64,000 nucleotides of DNA from Malurus cyaneus samueli. Its lineage: Eukaryota > Chordata > Aves > Passeriformes > Maluridae. Location: the NCBI GenBank assembly GCA_009741485.1, contig CM019215.1, positions 78,128,448-78,192,447 on the forward strand, given 5' to 3'. The notes under the pieces were generated by a model. The model was not told where the DNA came from. It was given only the letters and a program-made list of their open reading frames with translations, and did not search any database. This document shows positions 24,541 to 37,800 of this stretch, in pieces; position 1 is the first letter of the stretch, and the number at the start of each line of letters is the position of its first letter. Made by a program: the position numbers and the translations under genes.

Positions 24541-25640
24541 TCGAGATCAGGGGGTTTGATCGATATACATATGGCGAAAGTTCATAAAATGCGAGCTAAA
24601 GGACAAGAACAAGCGGATGAATAGAAAAGTTTGTTTTAATTAAATTTTTAATTAATTTGTCACAGAAAAGAGGGTCACCACTTACAAACCTAATTTTATC
24701 TACCCCACTAATTTAAAATCTAATTATGTATTATGGCTCAACTCTAGAGATATTATTGGAGATATTACCTGTTTCCTTATATATTGTAAGGACGATTAAC
24801 TTCACGAATATAATTGCTCTAAACAGTTTTTAAATGCAGTGGACAAAGCTGCCTAGAGCATCCATAACATAACTAAAATAATTGCTAATTACCTATTGTT
24901 GATTACATGCTACACACGTCTTGATCTGCCACAACTACATATATATAATATATAGTTGTATGATGTATAAGATACATGTCATAATTATAATTAGTGGCCG
25001 ACCTATCAGGTTTGTGTATAATTGTTAGTTCATTCCTAAACAGACAGGATAATTATTAAAAACTTAATGCGCAGTTGCCGGCTGAACGGCTCACCAATTT
25101 CTCTCCACAGCTAATACAAATCCTCGTTCTTCCTGTTGTGAAGAATACCATCAGAAATATAAAAGCAGTCAGAAGAAAACGTATTGTATGTCGACATGTA
25201 TATCCCTACCTTTGTTGAGCAGATTGTACGAAACTAAACAAATTTTACGTTTTTTTTTTTCCACATGAAAACCTTACTATATATTAATGGTTCACTACCT
25301 CATTCTAAATATAAGGAATGCCAGATAATAAAAACAATAAAAATGCAAAACAGTGTTGACATGTGGCGAGAAACAAGGGATATGGATGAAGACCATAAGT
25401 GCTATTGCAATGAGTCCTAGGCTCAGTATTTTTCTTTTTTTTAAAAAGCTCCTTGTTTTTATAGGCTAAGAAAAAATCATTAGAATAAGACAATTATACA
25501 ACTGAAACATTAAATGAAAGACCTAATGGAACGGTTCACGAAAGATTAAATAAACACAAGGACATGCGTGAATTATCATTTCTGTTATTAAACCTGGGAG
25601 CTCTCGACTTGGCGATTGGGTTTGACTTGGTTCTCTTCAT
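24541..25640. other. right-hand part of the anomalous block
   Basis: CpGs are again scattered through AT-rich sequence (for example 24,541, 24,561, 24,574, 25,011, 25,079, 25,192 and 25,606). The change to normal texture is gradual, between about 25,230 and 25,640. It contains a hairpin-forming AT inverted repeat at 24,932-24,958. No gene seen. Confidence 0.4.
24932..24958. repeat. short AT-rich inverted repeat
   Basis: The arms 'caactacata' and 'tatatagttg' are near-perfect reverse complements (one mismatch) around a TA-rich loop. It could form a small cruciform or hairpin. There is no T run after it, and no gene nearby to suggest a regulatory role. Confidence 0.6.
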
Positions 25641-26337
25641 TTGGCAATTATGATCCTAATTGGTGGTTTTTTTGTGTTGTAGCAAAATTCTATTCTTGAA
25701 AGGAGATATGTTATAACAACAGAGAACAAACTGAATTTTTTTTCTGAACTAGTGCAGGTTTTTACTTTGGGGACCAGAAAATTCCACATATGACCAATTA
25801 GCACAGGAGCTGGTCAAGAAGGTAAAGATATTAGGATAAATTTTCATGAGTTTTCCGTAGAAGAAAAATATGTTTCTTAATATTATTCCTTTTTAGTTCT
25901 AAACATCAGAATAGGAGATGAAATTTTAAAAATCCAGAAGAATGTCGAAGGAAAACAAATGACTGTTCCTAGTCTGTAAGCTTCTACATGTTCATAAAGA
26001 CAATGTTTAAAATGAGTTTTAGTGAAATACTGATTCCCCATAAACTAGTCATCATATAAGGTATCTGATTGGAAGGAGTCAATGGTAATCTATAAGAAAA
26101 GAGAACAAGACCATCTGCAAAAGGCTGTGAGAAATTCAAATGTATTATTTATTTCTCATTCATTGACTAAGCAAATGTGTGCTGTCATCTCTTTGGTTAC
26201 AGGACATATACCCACTACTAGGAAGTTTGATTTTTGTTTGAATCTAAAGAAGCAAGACATACTGGACTATGATAAAGCCATGTTTGTCTAAAGATGATTA
26301 TGCTTTGAAATGGACATCAATTATTTAAGTCTCAATT

Positions 26338-26358
26338 AAAAAAAAAAAAAAAAAAAAA
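26338..26358. repeat. A homopolymer
   Basis: A pure run of about 21 A. No retroposon body was recognised upstream on the + strand. Confidence 0.9.
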
Positions 26359-26625
26359 TTGGATTTTCCCTCTTTTTCCCTATCATCTGCCGCTAATCTA
26401 CAGAATGATTCTTCATCTGTCTTGAAACCCCACTCCTCTGCCCTAAACTCTGGGGAGATAACCTACCCTCCAGACTGTGCAATCTTACTGAAAAGCAACG
26501 TGTGTTAGTGTCAATGAAGGTAAATGCAATTTCTGGAGGAGATTGTTTCCCCTACCCAGGTTAACCTCATAAAAAATATCTGAGGGAGCTCTTATGATGA
26601 TACACTCTGAATGTTGTCTGTGATA

Positions 26626-26812
26626 ATAATAATAAAAAAACAAAATCATAAAACCCAATCCCCCACCGCCCCGATCCAAACCAACCAATCAAAGAAAAAC
26701 CAAACCACCAACCAACCAACCAATCAAAACTAACAAAAACCTCAAATAAACAAACAAAAATCAACCAAACTAACAAAACAACAAACAAAACAACCAAATG
26801 AAAACCACAAGC
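26626..26812. repeat. A/C-rich low-complexity tract, (CAAA/CCAA)n
   Basis: Imperfect repeats of CAAA, CCAA and ACCAACC with almost no T or G. The antisense frames across it give a Trp/Val/Phe/Cys-rich translation that is an artefact of this composition. Confidence 0.85.
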
Positions 26813-29800
26813 AAATAATCCACCTTTGGATATTTCTACTTTCTTCAATGGGGAGACACAGTCTCACTCCTTTGCTCTCCCTATCATCTGCAGTTTCAGA
26901 TTTCTGTCTCTTTGCTGTATATTCACAGGAGAAGCAGAACTCTCTTATCAGATTATGGACAACTAGGTCAGGCTGCAATTGCTACCTGTTTACATGCATG
27001 GGATAAGAGTTTCATTATTGGGCAGTGCACTCTGCCTGAATATTTATTTCTCACCTCTGAGGAAAAAGAGCTTGAAAGCTGCTAAATGGACATTTTATCC
27101 TAAACAGTAAATCTGTTGAACCTGTGACTGTAAATTTCATTTGCTGATAGAAGGACTGGAAGAAGGAGTTTATATAGAAGTTGTTCACTTTTTCTGTTTT
27201 CATAACAGCAAATAGTTCCAAGTTTTAGAAGTATTTTTAAAATAAATTTTCATAAACTAAAAGAATGAGTTTACAATCAGCCAGCTTATACAGCATCAGT
27301 TGTTTAGCCTCTTAAAGAAAAAATATATTTAGTAATGGTGTGTAAAGAAAAGCTTGAAATTATTATCAGAAAAACACCAGAGCAAGACAAAATTATTATC
27401 AAAAATGAATATTTGTATGTCCACATAGAAATGTAGAAACATACACATAATAAAATGTGTCAGGTTTGACTAAATTTTGAATATCTCTTTACATATGTAC
27501 ATTTAATTTTTTTTTACTATGGGAAAAGAGCAAAAAGAGGAATCTCATATGATTTTAAGAAGGTAATATCACTTATAAACTGAAAAATCATGATTTAACT
27601 TGTATAGAGAACAAAGGATGCAGTTTATGATCTGAAAATTTCAGTGGATGTCGATCCTTAGATTAAATCTGCATTATCATGTAGACTTTTAGACAATGCA
27701 GTGCTCAGGGAAAGTTGACATCACAGTCTGACAGAATAAAATCAAGTTAGACTTCAAGCAAAAAGGAAAATACTTTTTTATAATGCTTCTGCTAAAGAAG
27801 TTGTGGTGCATTATGCAGCATTTTTTGACAAATTTAACAATTGCAGTTCATACCTACTAGAACAAAAACTCTTAATTGATGGAATTTGAAGTTAATCTTT
27901 AAATTTAATTCTACTTCCATTCCTAACAAGAAGGAAGCATATGATTATTTAAATTATTGTTTCCTTTTAATTGCTAAGCATTTTAATTAAGGTTCATTAG
28001 TCAGGGATTTGAAGGGAAACAAGTTGGGTATTAGCTTATATTCTGCTTTCTAATGTCACTAAAACAAGTATTATGTAAGGGGATTTGATAATATGCCCAC
28101 TACTCTCTCTGAGTTTCATGATGATGGCATGCAAATTTTTATCTTTGGAAGTTTAATTTGCATAGACTGAAAGAATGGTTCACTCTAAATTCCAAAATTC
28201 ACATTATATCCGTTCACAACCTGCGGCCTTCGTTTTTTTTGTTAGATTTCTGCCTGCATCTACTTTATAAAAAAAGCCTTGCAATTTTTGGTTGCTGTAA
28301 ACTGTCTTAATTGGATTCCTGCTCATGTTCTTTTCTCCATCTCTACTGCCTATTACACAGATTTTTATATGCTCTTCCAATCACAGTAGTATCCAGCTGC
28401 TGAAGGTTTTATTGCAGAAAATATTTCTCTGGTGGTTTGTGTTGGTTATGTGCTCCAGAGTATGAACAACAGATAAGGATTCATTCCAAAACAATTAATT
28501 TAGTCCCATCCAAGTAGAAAATTAGTTATTTTAATATATAAAGAGTATTACTTGTAACTTATCTGTTTACTTTCTCATATGTTCTCAATAACTGAATTAT
28601 ACATGTATTGTAGCACTGCCTATATACTCTTCTCCTTACAGAGCTTTTTCTTGAACTAGTATACTTCTCAATTTTTTGTGAAAATAAAATGCATAGCCTC
28701 ATTCCATAAGAAAATTAATGATTTTGCTAACAAGTCTGTATGACTTTTAAATAAATTTTTTTAAAAGCTATTTTTTATAAATGTTTACTGAGCAACCGTT
28801 TTACAAAAAGCCTATGGGATGATGTACAATTTAGTTTTCAAATAATTTATTTTAGTTTGTTTCATTATGTGAAGACACTTTCTTTGAAGTGAGATACTCT
28901 CCAAAAGCAGGGACTGTAATCAAGAATTTTAAAAACAAAAATCGTAAACTGTAGTGTTAAAAGTTTGGTAGTATCTCTGTCTCATTTATTCATAGCAAAT
29001 ACATCTTTTTGATGCATTAGAAGAAACTTTTCATACTGTGATAGAGTCCTGGCAGCGAGAGCTCCCTGTAAGTGAACACCCAGAGCACAGATCAACAATC
29101 TGCACCTTAAAAAATTATTAATTTGATCAGAATGTAGAGTGGTGCTCTTTCTAAAGTTTGAAGACCAGAATAAACCATCAGGAAAAAAAAAGAAAAGCTG
29201 TGTGTTAAAGAAATTATCCCTCCTCATTGTGTTCTTGAAGTTTTATTTTCCATGTGGAGCAAATTTCAGTAGTGTTATTATGAAGACAAACTCCACTGTG
29301 ACCTCTCAAATTTCTTGGGAAAATTATTTCCCTTAGTTGTCCTTGAAGAGTCGCCTGCTGTTGGTTTTGTCCTGCAGTCTCCTTGCTGCTGAGAGACTTA
29401 GCTCTTCAATGTGTCTATCTTCCTTTCTTCAATCTGTCCGTCTTCCTCTAGGAAGTTTCCTTAGCATCAGTTTCTTCTGTTAGAAGAACATTATTATAAT
29501 TGCAGGAATAAGAAACGGAACATTTGAAAACATCAAAATTAAAACTGCCTACAACTGTACTTCATTCTATGTCTATAATTCAGAATCAGAGATTTTTGCC
29601 CCCTTCACTTTTGCAATCAATTAAGATTTTTTCTTGATGAGGTAATGTATGCCTGTTTGGTCTTCCTCATGTTGTTGCCAAGGTTATTAACTGAATGATG
29701 CATAATTTAGAAGTAGAAATAAATACTATGTGTAGTAACAGTGATATTTGAGTATATATTTCCAAAAGGTGAAAGCTATGATGCTGAGATTGAAATATAA

Positions 29801-32675
29801 AGGTACTATGTACAGCTGTCTACAAAGGTACACTGTGACTTTTGAGCATAATTAATTGTTAAGCAAAATTTTCCCCTTTAATTAATATTTGATAATGTTT
29901 CTTTTTATTACTACTATTTCATTCCATTTGTCAACGTTCTTGCTTCTGTGATCTTCAGGCCAGAATTATTGTCACAAATGATCAGGAAAACCCTTTTGTA
30001 TTAGTTAGAAAACTTCTGATGTAAAGCACCTCCTTGGAAATTAATCTTTTTCAAAAATTGTGTGCACTTTAATGGAAGAGTATTTTATTATCATATGTGA
30101 AATAAGGAATTTTTATATGCATTGTTTAACTACCAGAACATATGTAGCATTATCTTTTTGCTAACTTAAAAGCAAGCTCAATAGAGCAGTAAACAGATTT
30201 TTAAAGGGACTGACACATATGCCAAGTAGTTAATAAAAATAATCCATAGGGTTGTACAGAGAGATTTTTATTTTTATGAGCTTGAAAGAGAAGAACTCTA
30301 ATCCACCATCATGCAACACAGGGTCGGCCATCACACCGAAGAACCTGTTGACTGTGATGGTAAACATTTAGTTGGTTTCATGTTCTGCTGAAAAATTTTT
30401 TACCTAGACAGGCAGGTTCATCTCTCCTGAAACTAATGGTGTTGTATGTCAGAAATCCACATTGCTTCAGAATTGCCAGAGACTGAAGGCTCTGGATGCT
30501 GATATGGGATCTTAGTCCATGAGTAGGATGAGGTGGGAGCTCCATGGGGCCAAAAACGGGGTCCTGGGCTATGGACAGAGTGAGAGGAGCCACAGGGACT
30601 TTGCAGGCACAGTCAGGGTGGAGGTGGACTCATGTCTTGGTCATACAAATTGCCAAATCCCTGGTTTTGAGAGCATTTGTCAGGGGTTTTACAGTAGATA
30701 TTAAATGCAAGAGTGGAGAGTGCAACAGAAGCATGATGGTTCTTGATATCTGGCAAATTCAATATTCCTCTATTTTATTGTTTTTTGATCATCCTGTCTG
30801 GCTTCTCATTCATGGCTTTCTAAGAAGCTTGTCTGAAGCTGAGTTTTAAACCTTCTACCAATTCTTCATGCAGGAGAACAGATCTAGTAAACAACAATTG
30901 GCAGTTGACTGTGATAGAGCTAGCCAAGTTATCGATGGTTTAAAATTACTTGAAGTTTTCAAAAGCAAGTTTTGACTCTTTTGGCATAATGAACACATTT
31001 CAATTGTCCACATAGGGAGCAGAAGAGCAGGAGGATGAATGATCAACACACTCCAGTGGCTGTCATAGATTGCCCATCTCTCATGCAAAACATGCAAAAA
31101 TATTTCTAAAAATTCTAATAGAGTCTTGATCCTGTCATAATTGTGCTGAGATCTCTATTATTAGAATATTGAATTATACAAACTAAGCCAAAAATATTCA
31201 CATAATCCTGCCATACAGTTATGTTCTGTAAGAGATCTGTGTTATACTTTGCTTCATATACAAAGGGAAAGAAAATTAGATTGTACTGAAAATCAACCAT
31301 AATTTTGTGCAGTTTTTTAGACAAAAACTGTCATTGTATATAGTTAGTAATGTTCTGTAGTAATTTTTACTCAAGTCTAAGGAATCTGTGAATTTCAAAC
31401 TTATTTTCCTACATATCTCTGACATTACTTCTTGGTTTGGAGAGTTGCACATTGTTTGCATGCTGAAACTTGTCACAGAAGATTGAATAAGCAGATACGG
31501 AAAAGGACCTGGTAAGAGGTCCTTTTTCTGTCCATCACAAACTCTACTTCATTGGAAACCTCTAAACTGAAAAACCTGGCTGATTGTGAGCTTGGGAAAT
31601 CTAATGTGAATTAAGCGAGGTAATAGGTGAAACATCTCAATCTGCTGGAAAGGACAGAAGCAGAACTTTGTGCTAGACCATTAATTCATTAATTCAGGTG
31701 ATACTTCTAATCCCGGTATTATTTACTGATTTGAATATGACACATGCAGCATTATTTATGATTTGGAAATTGTAACATGATTAGTGATATGATTATCTTT
31801 TGTAATCTGCAGATTTTTTTTCAGTCTTACTGAAAGAATAATATATTACACATTAAAATTCATAGCCTCATGCATTTCCTTAAAACTGTACACTTGTGGG
31901 GCATAGCTATATTTATCTGTAAGAAATATACCCCCTCAAATTCATAAACACTTAACAGAAAAATGTATGCCTGAATGCATTCATTGTTTGATTCAAAACT
32001 GGGCATCAATTCCTTTCCCATATTGGAACCCAAATTAATTTGCCAAATTCCCATTCAGATGAATTAGTTCTGCATAGGCTATAAGATATCATTTAGATTA
32101 ATGTGTCTCCAGCACATTACCCATAATGATGGTCAAATTAATTCATTAAAACTTTGACCATCTTTAGAAATAATGTCCCCAAGAAACATTAATCAAGGAG
32201 ATACTTCATATCATATTCTATATAACACTGAAGCTAAATTACACTAAGTAACTCTATAAGAATTTCAAAACAGGATTTGAATCACATTATTTCTCCACTG
32301 AAAGTATTTCAATGTTGTTATTATTATACAATCATACTAATATTTTGTTGTGTAGAGGTCACTGCCTCTTACACAGGATCTAGGTAGGATATGCCAAATA
32401 CATACTGGAGAAGTAAAACAGACCATAATGCTCTTTAACATTAATACTTTTTCAACTCTAGAAACATTTCACCCTCCAGGGAATAAACTGAAATAGAGTT
32501 TTCAAATGAACTGAAGTACAGATCAATAAACTAATTCAGACTGGCATCAGAAATCAAGATATAATGTTCCTCATTTTGCAATCCTATAAGAAATATAGGA
32601 TACATTAAATTTAACATTTTTGGATCTGACATGGGTATGACAGTTACTGTGTTCTTATAAATAACTAAACAAATC

Positions 32676-32699
32676 TTTTTTTTTTTTTTTTTTTTTTTT
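32676..32699. repeat. T homopolymer
   Basis: A pure run of about 24 T. It could be the minus-strand poly(A) tail of a retroposon, but none is recognisable next to it. Confidence 0.9.
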
Positions 32700-33436
32700 A
32701 AGGAATTGAATTAGTTTCTTTTCATTTATTACACCTATTAAAAATGTCTGAAGGAAATAAAATGGACCTCTTTGCATGCAAAATAAAACTACTTTAAGTG
32801 ATGTTGCCAGTTCAAAATCCTCTGTCAGATTTGCATGTGTAATAACATAATTTGTCTTCACATTTGTAAAAGTTTTGCTTTAGCTAACAATTAACTATGC
32901 CTAATTATGGAAGTGTAACTTCCATCAAAGTAATTTATTGTGATCTTGTATTTGGGCTAAAGAAATGTTGATACTTAATATAAAAACCTTTATTCTTTCC
33001 TGATGGCTTGTACCACATTTACTTACATTGTATTGTTACCTACCAATGGAAAGCACTGATGAAAAAAAATTCCAGTTTCAAGAGCAATTGAACTACAGTA
33101 ATCTTTCAAAACCAAGACTAGTTTTGTGATTTAGGCAACCAATGCCAAAACTACAGGAATTACTACTATATTAGTCCTCCCAGGCAGATAGTGTGATCAC
33201 ACTTGCATGGAGAGTTTGCAGTTTTCATTTTTGCAGTCATGTCACACACAGCAATGGTGGGCAGTTAAGAAGTGTGAGTGGTACATTTTGCATAGTTTTG
33301 AAAGCCTTCAGCAACCTCACTGCCTTTTCTTTCCTATTCAGTTGTTTATGCCAAGGCATACAGAACATGGATGCAACCAGCAAACAATTAGCACAAAAGA
33401 GAAAATCAGTGATATGATTGTTTGTATCACATGATT

Positions 33437-33537
33437 TAGTATTATTATTACTATTAATTATTATTATTGTTGTTGTTATTATGTTTATGTTTACATTTAT
33501 GCTTACGTTTACATTTATGTTATCATATTATTATATG
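33437..33537. repeat. ATT / TTTATG low-complexity tract
   Basis: Imperfect ATT triplets, then GTT triplets, then repeats of the form TTTATG and TTTACA. The open frame across it (33,418-33,744) owes its first half to this tract. Confidence 0.8.
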
Positions 33538-34155
33538 TTCTTTAAAAGAAACAGAGGTTGGAGATACTCTTTTAAAAGAGATTTTCAAATAAAGCATCAT
33601 ATCCTCGCAAAATCACTCTGTTTTGGCAGAAGGAGGTTAGGTTTTAAAAAATATCTGTATTATGAGGTCAAAGATATCATTTCAGGAAAACACAAACTGG
33701 ATATATCAAGAAAAATCTTAATTTTTTTAGAATTATTGAATTAGAAGCCTCATCCAAATATTAGAAAAGTGTTAATCCAGTACATGATACATCCTTTACA
33801 AACATTATTTATTCTTTTCCAGTTTGAAATTAATCACAGGAAGGTATTCAGTCCTTTCAAACTTGTCTTTTTAAACCAAGGTGGGAACTTCAACTATTTT
33901 AACTCAAGACTATCTTAATTCTTACAATGTACATGATCAATTTTTATGATCCACTCAGCAACTTTGTTGAACTACAGGTCATATCAATGCTACATAGCAT
34001 AACTCTCCTGTCCTTCTATTGACTATATGCTATTTTAAGATAAAGCACCCTAATACTGGAAATAATTATGAAGTAAAACAATAATAATAATGGAAATAAT
34101 ACAGTATAACAATAGTTATAATGGAAATAATATTAAGGAAATTCTCTGCACAACT

Positions 34156-34185
34156 TTGTTAGCAGTTAGCAGTTTGTTAGCAGTG
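34156..34185. repeat. short local duplication, 'gttagcag' words
   Basis: 'gttagcag' followed by 'ttagcag' and again 'gttagcag' within 30 bases. Small slippage-type duplication. Confidence 0.6.
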
Positions 34186-34589
34186 TTGTCATTCTACAAC
34201 AAAGGCAAAATGGATGGTGAATTTTGGAAACTTCCTTCAGAGGCCTGAGTTAACCACCAACCATTAATATAGTAAAAATTACAGTAGATTACAATTATTC
34301 TGGAGACTCAGATACTTTCTCCTTTGAGCTTTGACTTGAAGAGGCCTTTATTGGAAATATATTTACTAATGTAAGTAATTTCTTTTAAAAATTGTACACC
34401 AAATTTAACAGAACAGGATAGGCTTTTAAAGCCATTCCATAGCATTACACTGAGTTATAGAATATTTAAATTCTCAGAGCTATTTTTAAAATCCTGGAAA
34501 TAATGTACCACATTTCATTAGTTTCTACTGATAATTTATTCATTTTAATTATGGATTCATAAATTAGTAGTTGAAATTAAAAAATAGCC

Positions 34590-34614
34590 TTTTTTTTTTT
34601 TTTTTTTTTTTTTT
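34590..34614. repeat. T homopolymer
   Basis: A run of about 25 T after 'aaaaatagcc'. No element body recognised beside it. Confidence 0.85.
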
Positions 34615-34808
34615 CTTCAAACAGTGGGAAGTTTGAAGATTTTAAGCTACCATTATGTGGAAATAAATGTAAGGTACTTGGGGTACATAAATTTACAGGC
34701 AAACTAATCTTAATTCATGTGGAAGAAAAAACCATTTGATGCTGAACTTAAACCTGGATTAATATGTATATTAGTGCTGAAATGTTATAACCTGCTGAAG
34801 TGTTTTGG

Positions 34809-34877
34809 CATGTAAGAGGTTGGACAAGATATCCTCCAGAGGTCCCTTACAATCTCAACCTTTTTGCCATTCTGGGG
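34809..34877 (+). mobile_element. CR1 LINE fragment, 3' end
   Basis: 'gaggttggacaagatatcct', then 'ccagaggtccctta', 'caatctcaacc' and 'gccattctgggg' follow the last 70 bases of a common CR1 subfamily (ggttggactagatgatctccagaggtcccttccaacctcaacc...attctg). Only this end is preserved; the body is missing or too decayed to see. Confidence 0.75.
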
Positions 34878-37800
34878 CAATAGAGGCACTTAAGAACAGG
34901 GAATCCAAGAATTTCTAGATGTTTTTTCTAGGTTGATAAAGAGCATCCATGAGAGTGAGTTACACAGGACAGTCGGTACCAATATCCTCACTGTTATGCA
35001 TCCATATTTGCTTTACAGTCAGGAAACAATTAATATTGAAAAAAAAAAAAAAAATTCTGTTCTAAACCTGTACCTTGTGATCAAGTGTGCTAATGAAGAG
35101 CATTATGAAGTGACATGAAGAAGGAAGGGAGAAGAAAGGTTTCTGAGTATGCTGAGGTCTAAATTAGATTTCATGTATCAATTTCAAGCTCTGTTTTCCT
35201 TCTGCATATTAAAGGAATACAGTTTTGAAAATCGCTTCATCTTGGTTTATCACAAGGCTTATGCTGTACCAACGATAGAAAGCATAATTTCTAAATCAGA
35301 TGTTAGTGATAATATTGCAATTTACTTGATAACGTACCTTCTTTTATGCAGAAAAGGAGACAGATGTCATCAAACATGCCATCCTTTGATGGCTTATTTT
35401 GATGTAATATCATTAACTTAACCCTAATTACATGAAAGCACAATCAAGTTAAAAAATAAGTAGTTACCAAGTGTGTCTAACAGCAGAAAAACATGAAGAT
35501 TATGTTTACTCTTGCAAACACATATGAACATATGGCAAGCTATTTGAAAGTTACTATCAAGAAATCTATTAAAGAAATCATGAAGATATCCTGGAATTCT
35601 GCCTATGTATTTTCCCCTAGAATGTGCAGGGGAAAAAAAAAAACAAAACAAAAACAAAAAACCATAAACATATCACTTCCCGGCTGCAAAAGAAAAAGCT
35701 ATGCTTTTTTTTTTTCTTTTTTTGCCATACAATTACAGAAAATAATAATGAATATAATGCATTAAATTACTTCCCTATTCTAAATGAATTAGTATCTTTA
35801 CATATCATACATCAAGAAATAGACCAGGTTTCAACTATTTCTTTCTGGACTTGCATAAAAACATAATAAAGTTAATAAAATAAATGTCTTGGTTTTATTG
35901 TCATACTTAAGCTTCTCATTCTTGAATTGTAATTGTAAAAGACAAAGCAGGCTACTATTCAGGGTAGGAACTAAGCCATTCAACCTCAATTACAGTGATC
36001 ACAGAAAACTCATGCTGTCATTTGAATATATGTCAGATAATTATACTGCTACCTATAACACATTCACTGAGCACAACATTACCCATAATTTCAGATGCTG
36101 AAAGTTTGGATGTCATTCAGTATTCAGCAATTCAAAATATATTTTGTTTGAAAAATATTTCTAATTATTTATTAGTTAAAATCTTTACCTAAATTATTTT
36201 AAAGTAGATATCAATGCTTCAGAATTTAATCAAACTTAATAGGTGGGTTTTATTTGTCTAGTTTCATAGAATACTGGACATGGGCTATCTGTATTCTGTG
36301 GTTCTGAACAATATAAAACATTATACTAAATCTAAATATCTAAAACATAAATGTAAAGAACAAAGCCAAATATACAGAACATGGAATAGGACAATGTTCC
36401 TGTTCTATTTAATTCTTGAATGTAATTTGTGAAGGCTGTCAATAGCAGTTGTAATCGAGCCCAGAGTCACTTTACATTCCAAGAAGATATTTTGTAAATG
36501 GTGACGAAATAGCACAGGTGTAACCCCTGTGAAAGACTAGTCAAGCTGCCTTTATTTCTTCCACTGCACTTTAAGGAGTGTAATAGCCTTCAGCTCTTCC
36601 ATTTGAATGTGAAGTCAACAGATATATGAGTACCTCTAATGCAGCAATTCTGAAGAGCAGAAATCTATATTGTAACCTGTGGCTCACAGTGGGGGAAATA
36701 ACTGGTGGTCTCTGAAAATAAATGTTGGCATGATTTTGACTTTAATTATGGGCCTGATTTAAAGAACTAAATGGAGATGGCAAACAATTTCAGTTCTAGT
36801 AAGTTTCAAATGTAAGTCCACACATGTAAGACTTTTCTTTAAGGCAAATTTAGCCTCTAAGTTTTCACTAAGGGAATATAAAAGCATTACTGCACCATCT
36901 GTGAGTGACTTTGACATAAAGTATTGTAGTGAGGTAAATTTCAAAAATCAAACCCTAGTCAGAAGCCTGACTCAAAGAACCTCTGATATGAGTAATTGCC
37001 AATGAATTTCAGAAGGAAAACAGGGACTTAGGCAGATGGCTCTTTTTGCCTTTCTTTTCAGGAAATTGTGCTGAGGTTTTAAGAGAGCTTTGATCTGTGT
37101 TACATTCATCAGATAAAGGAGAGAAACAAGAAAGTTGAATTTCTACTCGCTAATGAATAAAAAGTTAACTGACCTTATATTCCATTAAAAGTGTAGGAGT
37201 CCAGTCTGCATTTAGACTAAAGGGTTTGTACATAACTTCATTTTAGAATACCTTTTTATGTTGTATTTTGCTACTTTTTTTAAAGTGAAGGCCAAACCTA
37301 AACAGTGTTTTCTGGCTGACTTTTAACTATTTTTTCATTTTATCTTCCCCAGCTTTTGTAATTATATCAGACAACATTATGTCTGTTTAAGGCTGCTGTA
37401 ATTATTAGGCAATTATAGTTCTTCAGAAGACTAAAACGTATGTTAAAGTTTTTTTTGAAATTTCATCATATTACAAAAACTGAAAGTAATATTCATATTT
37501 AACTGAAAGCTGAAACTTCAGTAGCTGAGGACCCTATTGCATTGTGCTCTATTCTACCCCACTTCATGGGATGCTATTTTAATTTTTTAAATTTTATTTT
37601 GCTTAAATACTTCATGGCTTTCTTTCATAATAAACTCTCCTGTTTTTGCCCCTTACATGCAAAGTAGTTTCCTAAGGGGATGTTTTTTGTTAACTGCAGC
37701 ATACTTGTAGTTCTTTGATACAATAATATATGTCTATGCATCTCATGTAGGTAATACTTGAAATATTTTCCGTGAAGACTATAATTCTCAAATGTTAGTC

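Larger units (their letters stand above)
25641..34808. other. long intergenic stretch, no gene seen
   Basis: About 9 kb of ordinary AT-rich, CpG-poor DNA. It holds an A run at 26,338-26,358, an A/C-rich tract at 26,626-26,812, a T run at 32,676-32,699, an ATT/TTTATG-type tract at 33,437-33,537, A/T-rich debris with repeated 'ggaaataat' near 34,075-34,140 and a T run near 34,590-34,614. A GC-richer patch at about 30,480-30,640 is unexplained. No exon or RNA gene was recognised. Confidence 0.55.

Noticed and set aside
24563..24580. 'gatatacatatggc', which resembles the ribosome-binding and start-site junction of common expression vectors
   Set aside because: The match is only about a dozen bases, and no other vector sequence is seen on either side; likely chance.
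26567..26848. 93-codon antisense frame rich in Trp, Val, Phe and Gly
   Set aside because: Caused by the A/C-rich low-complexity tract on the + strand.
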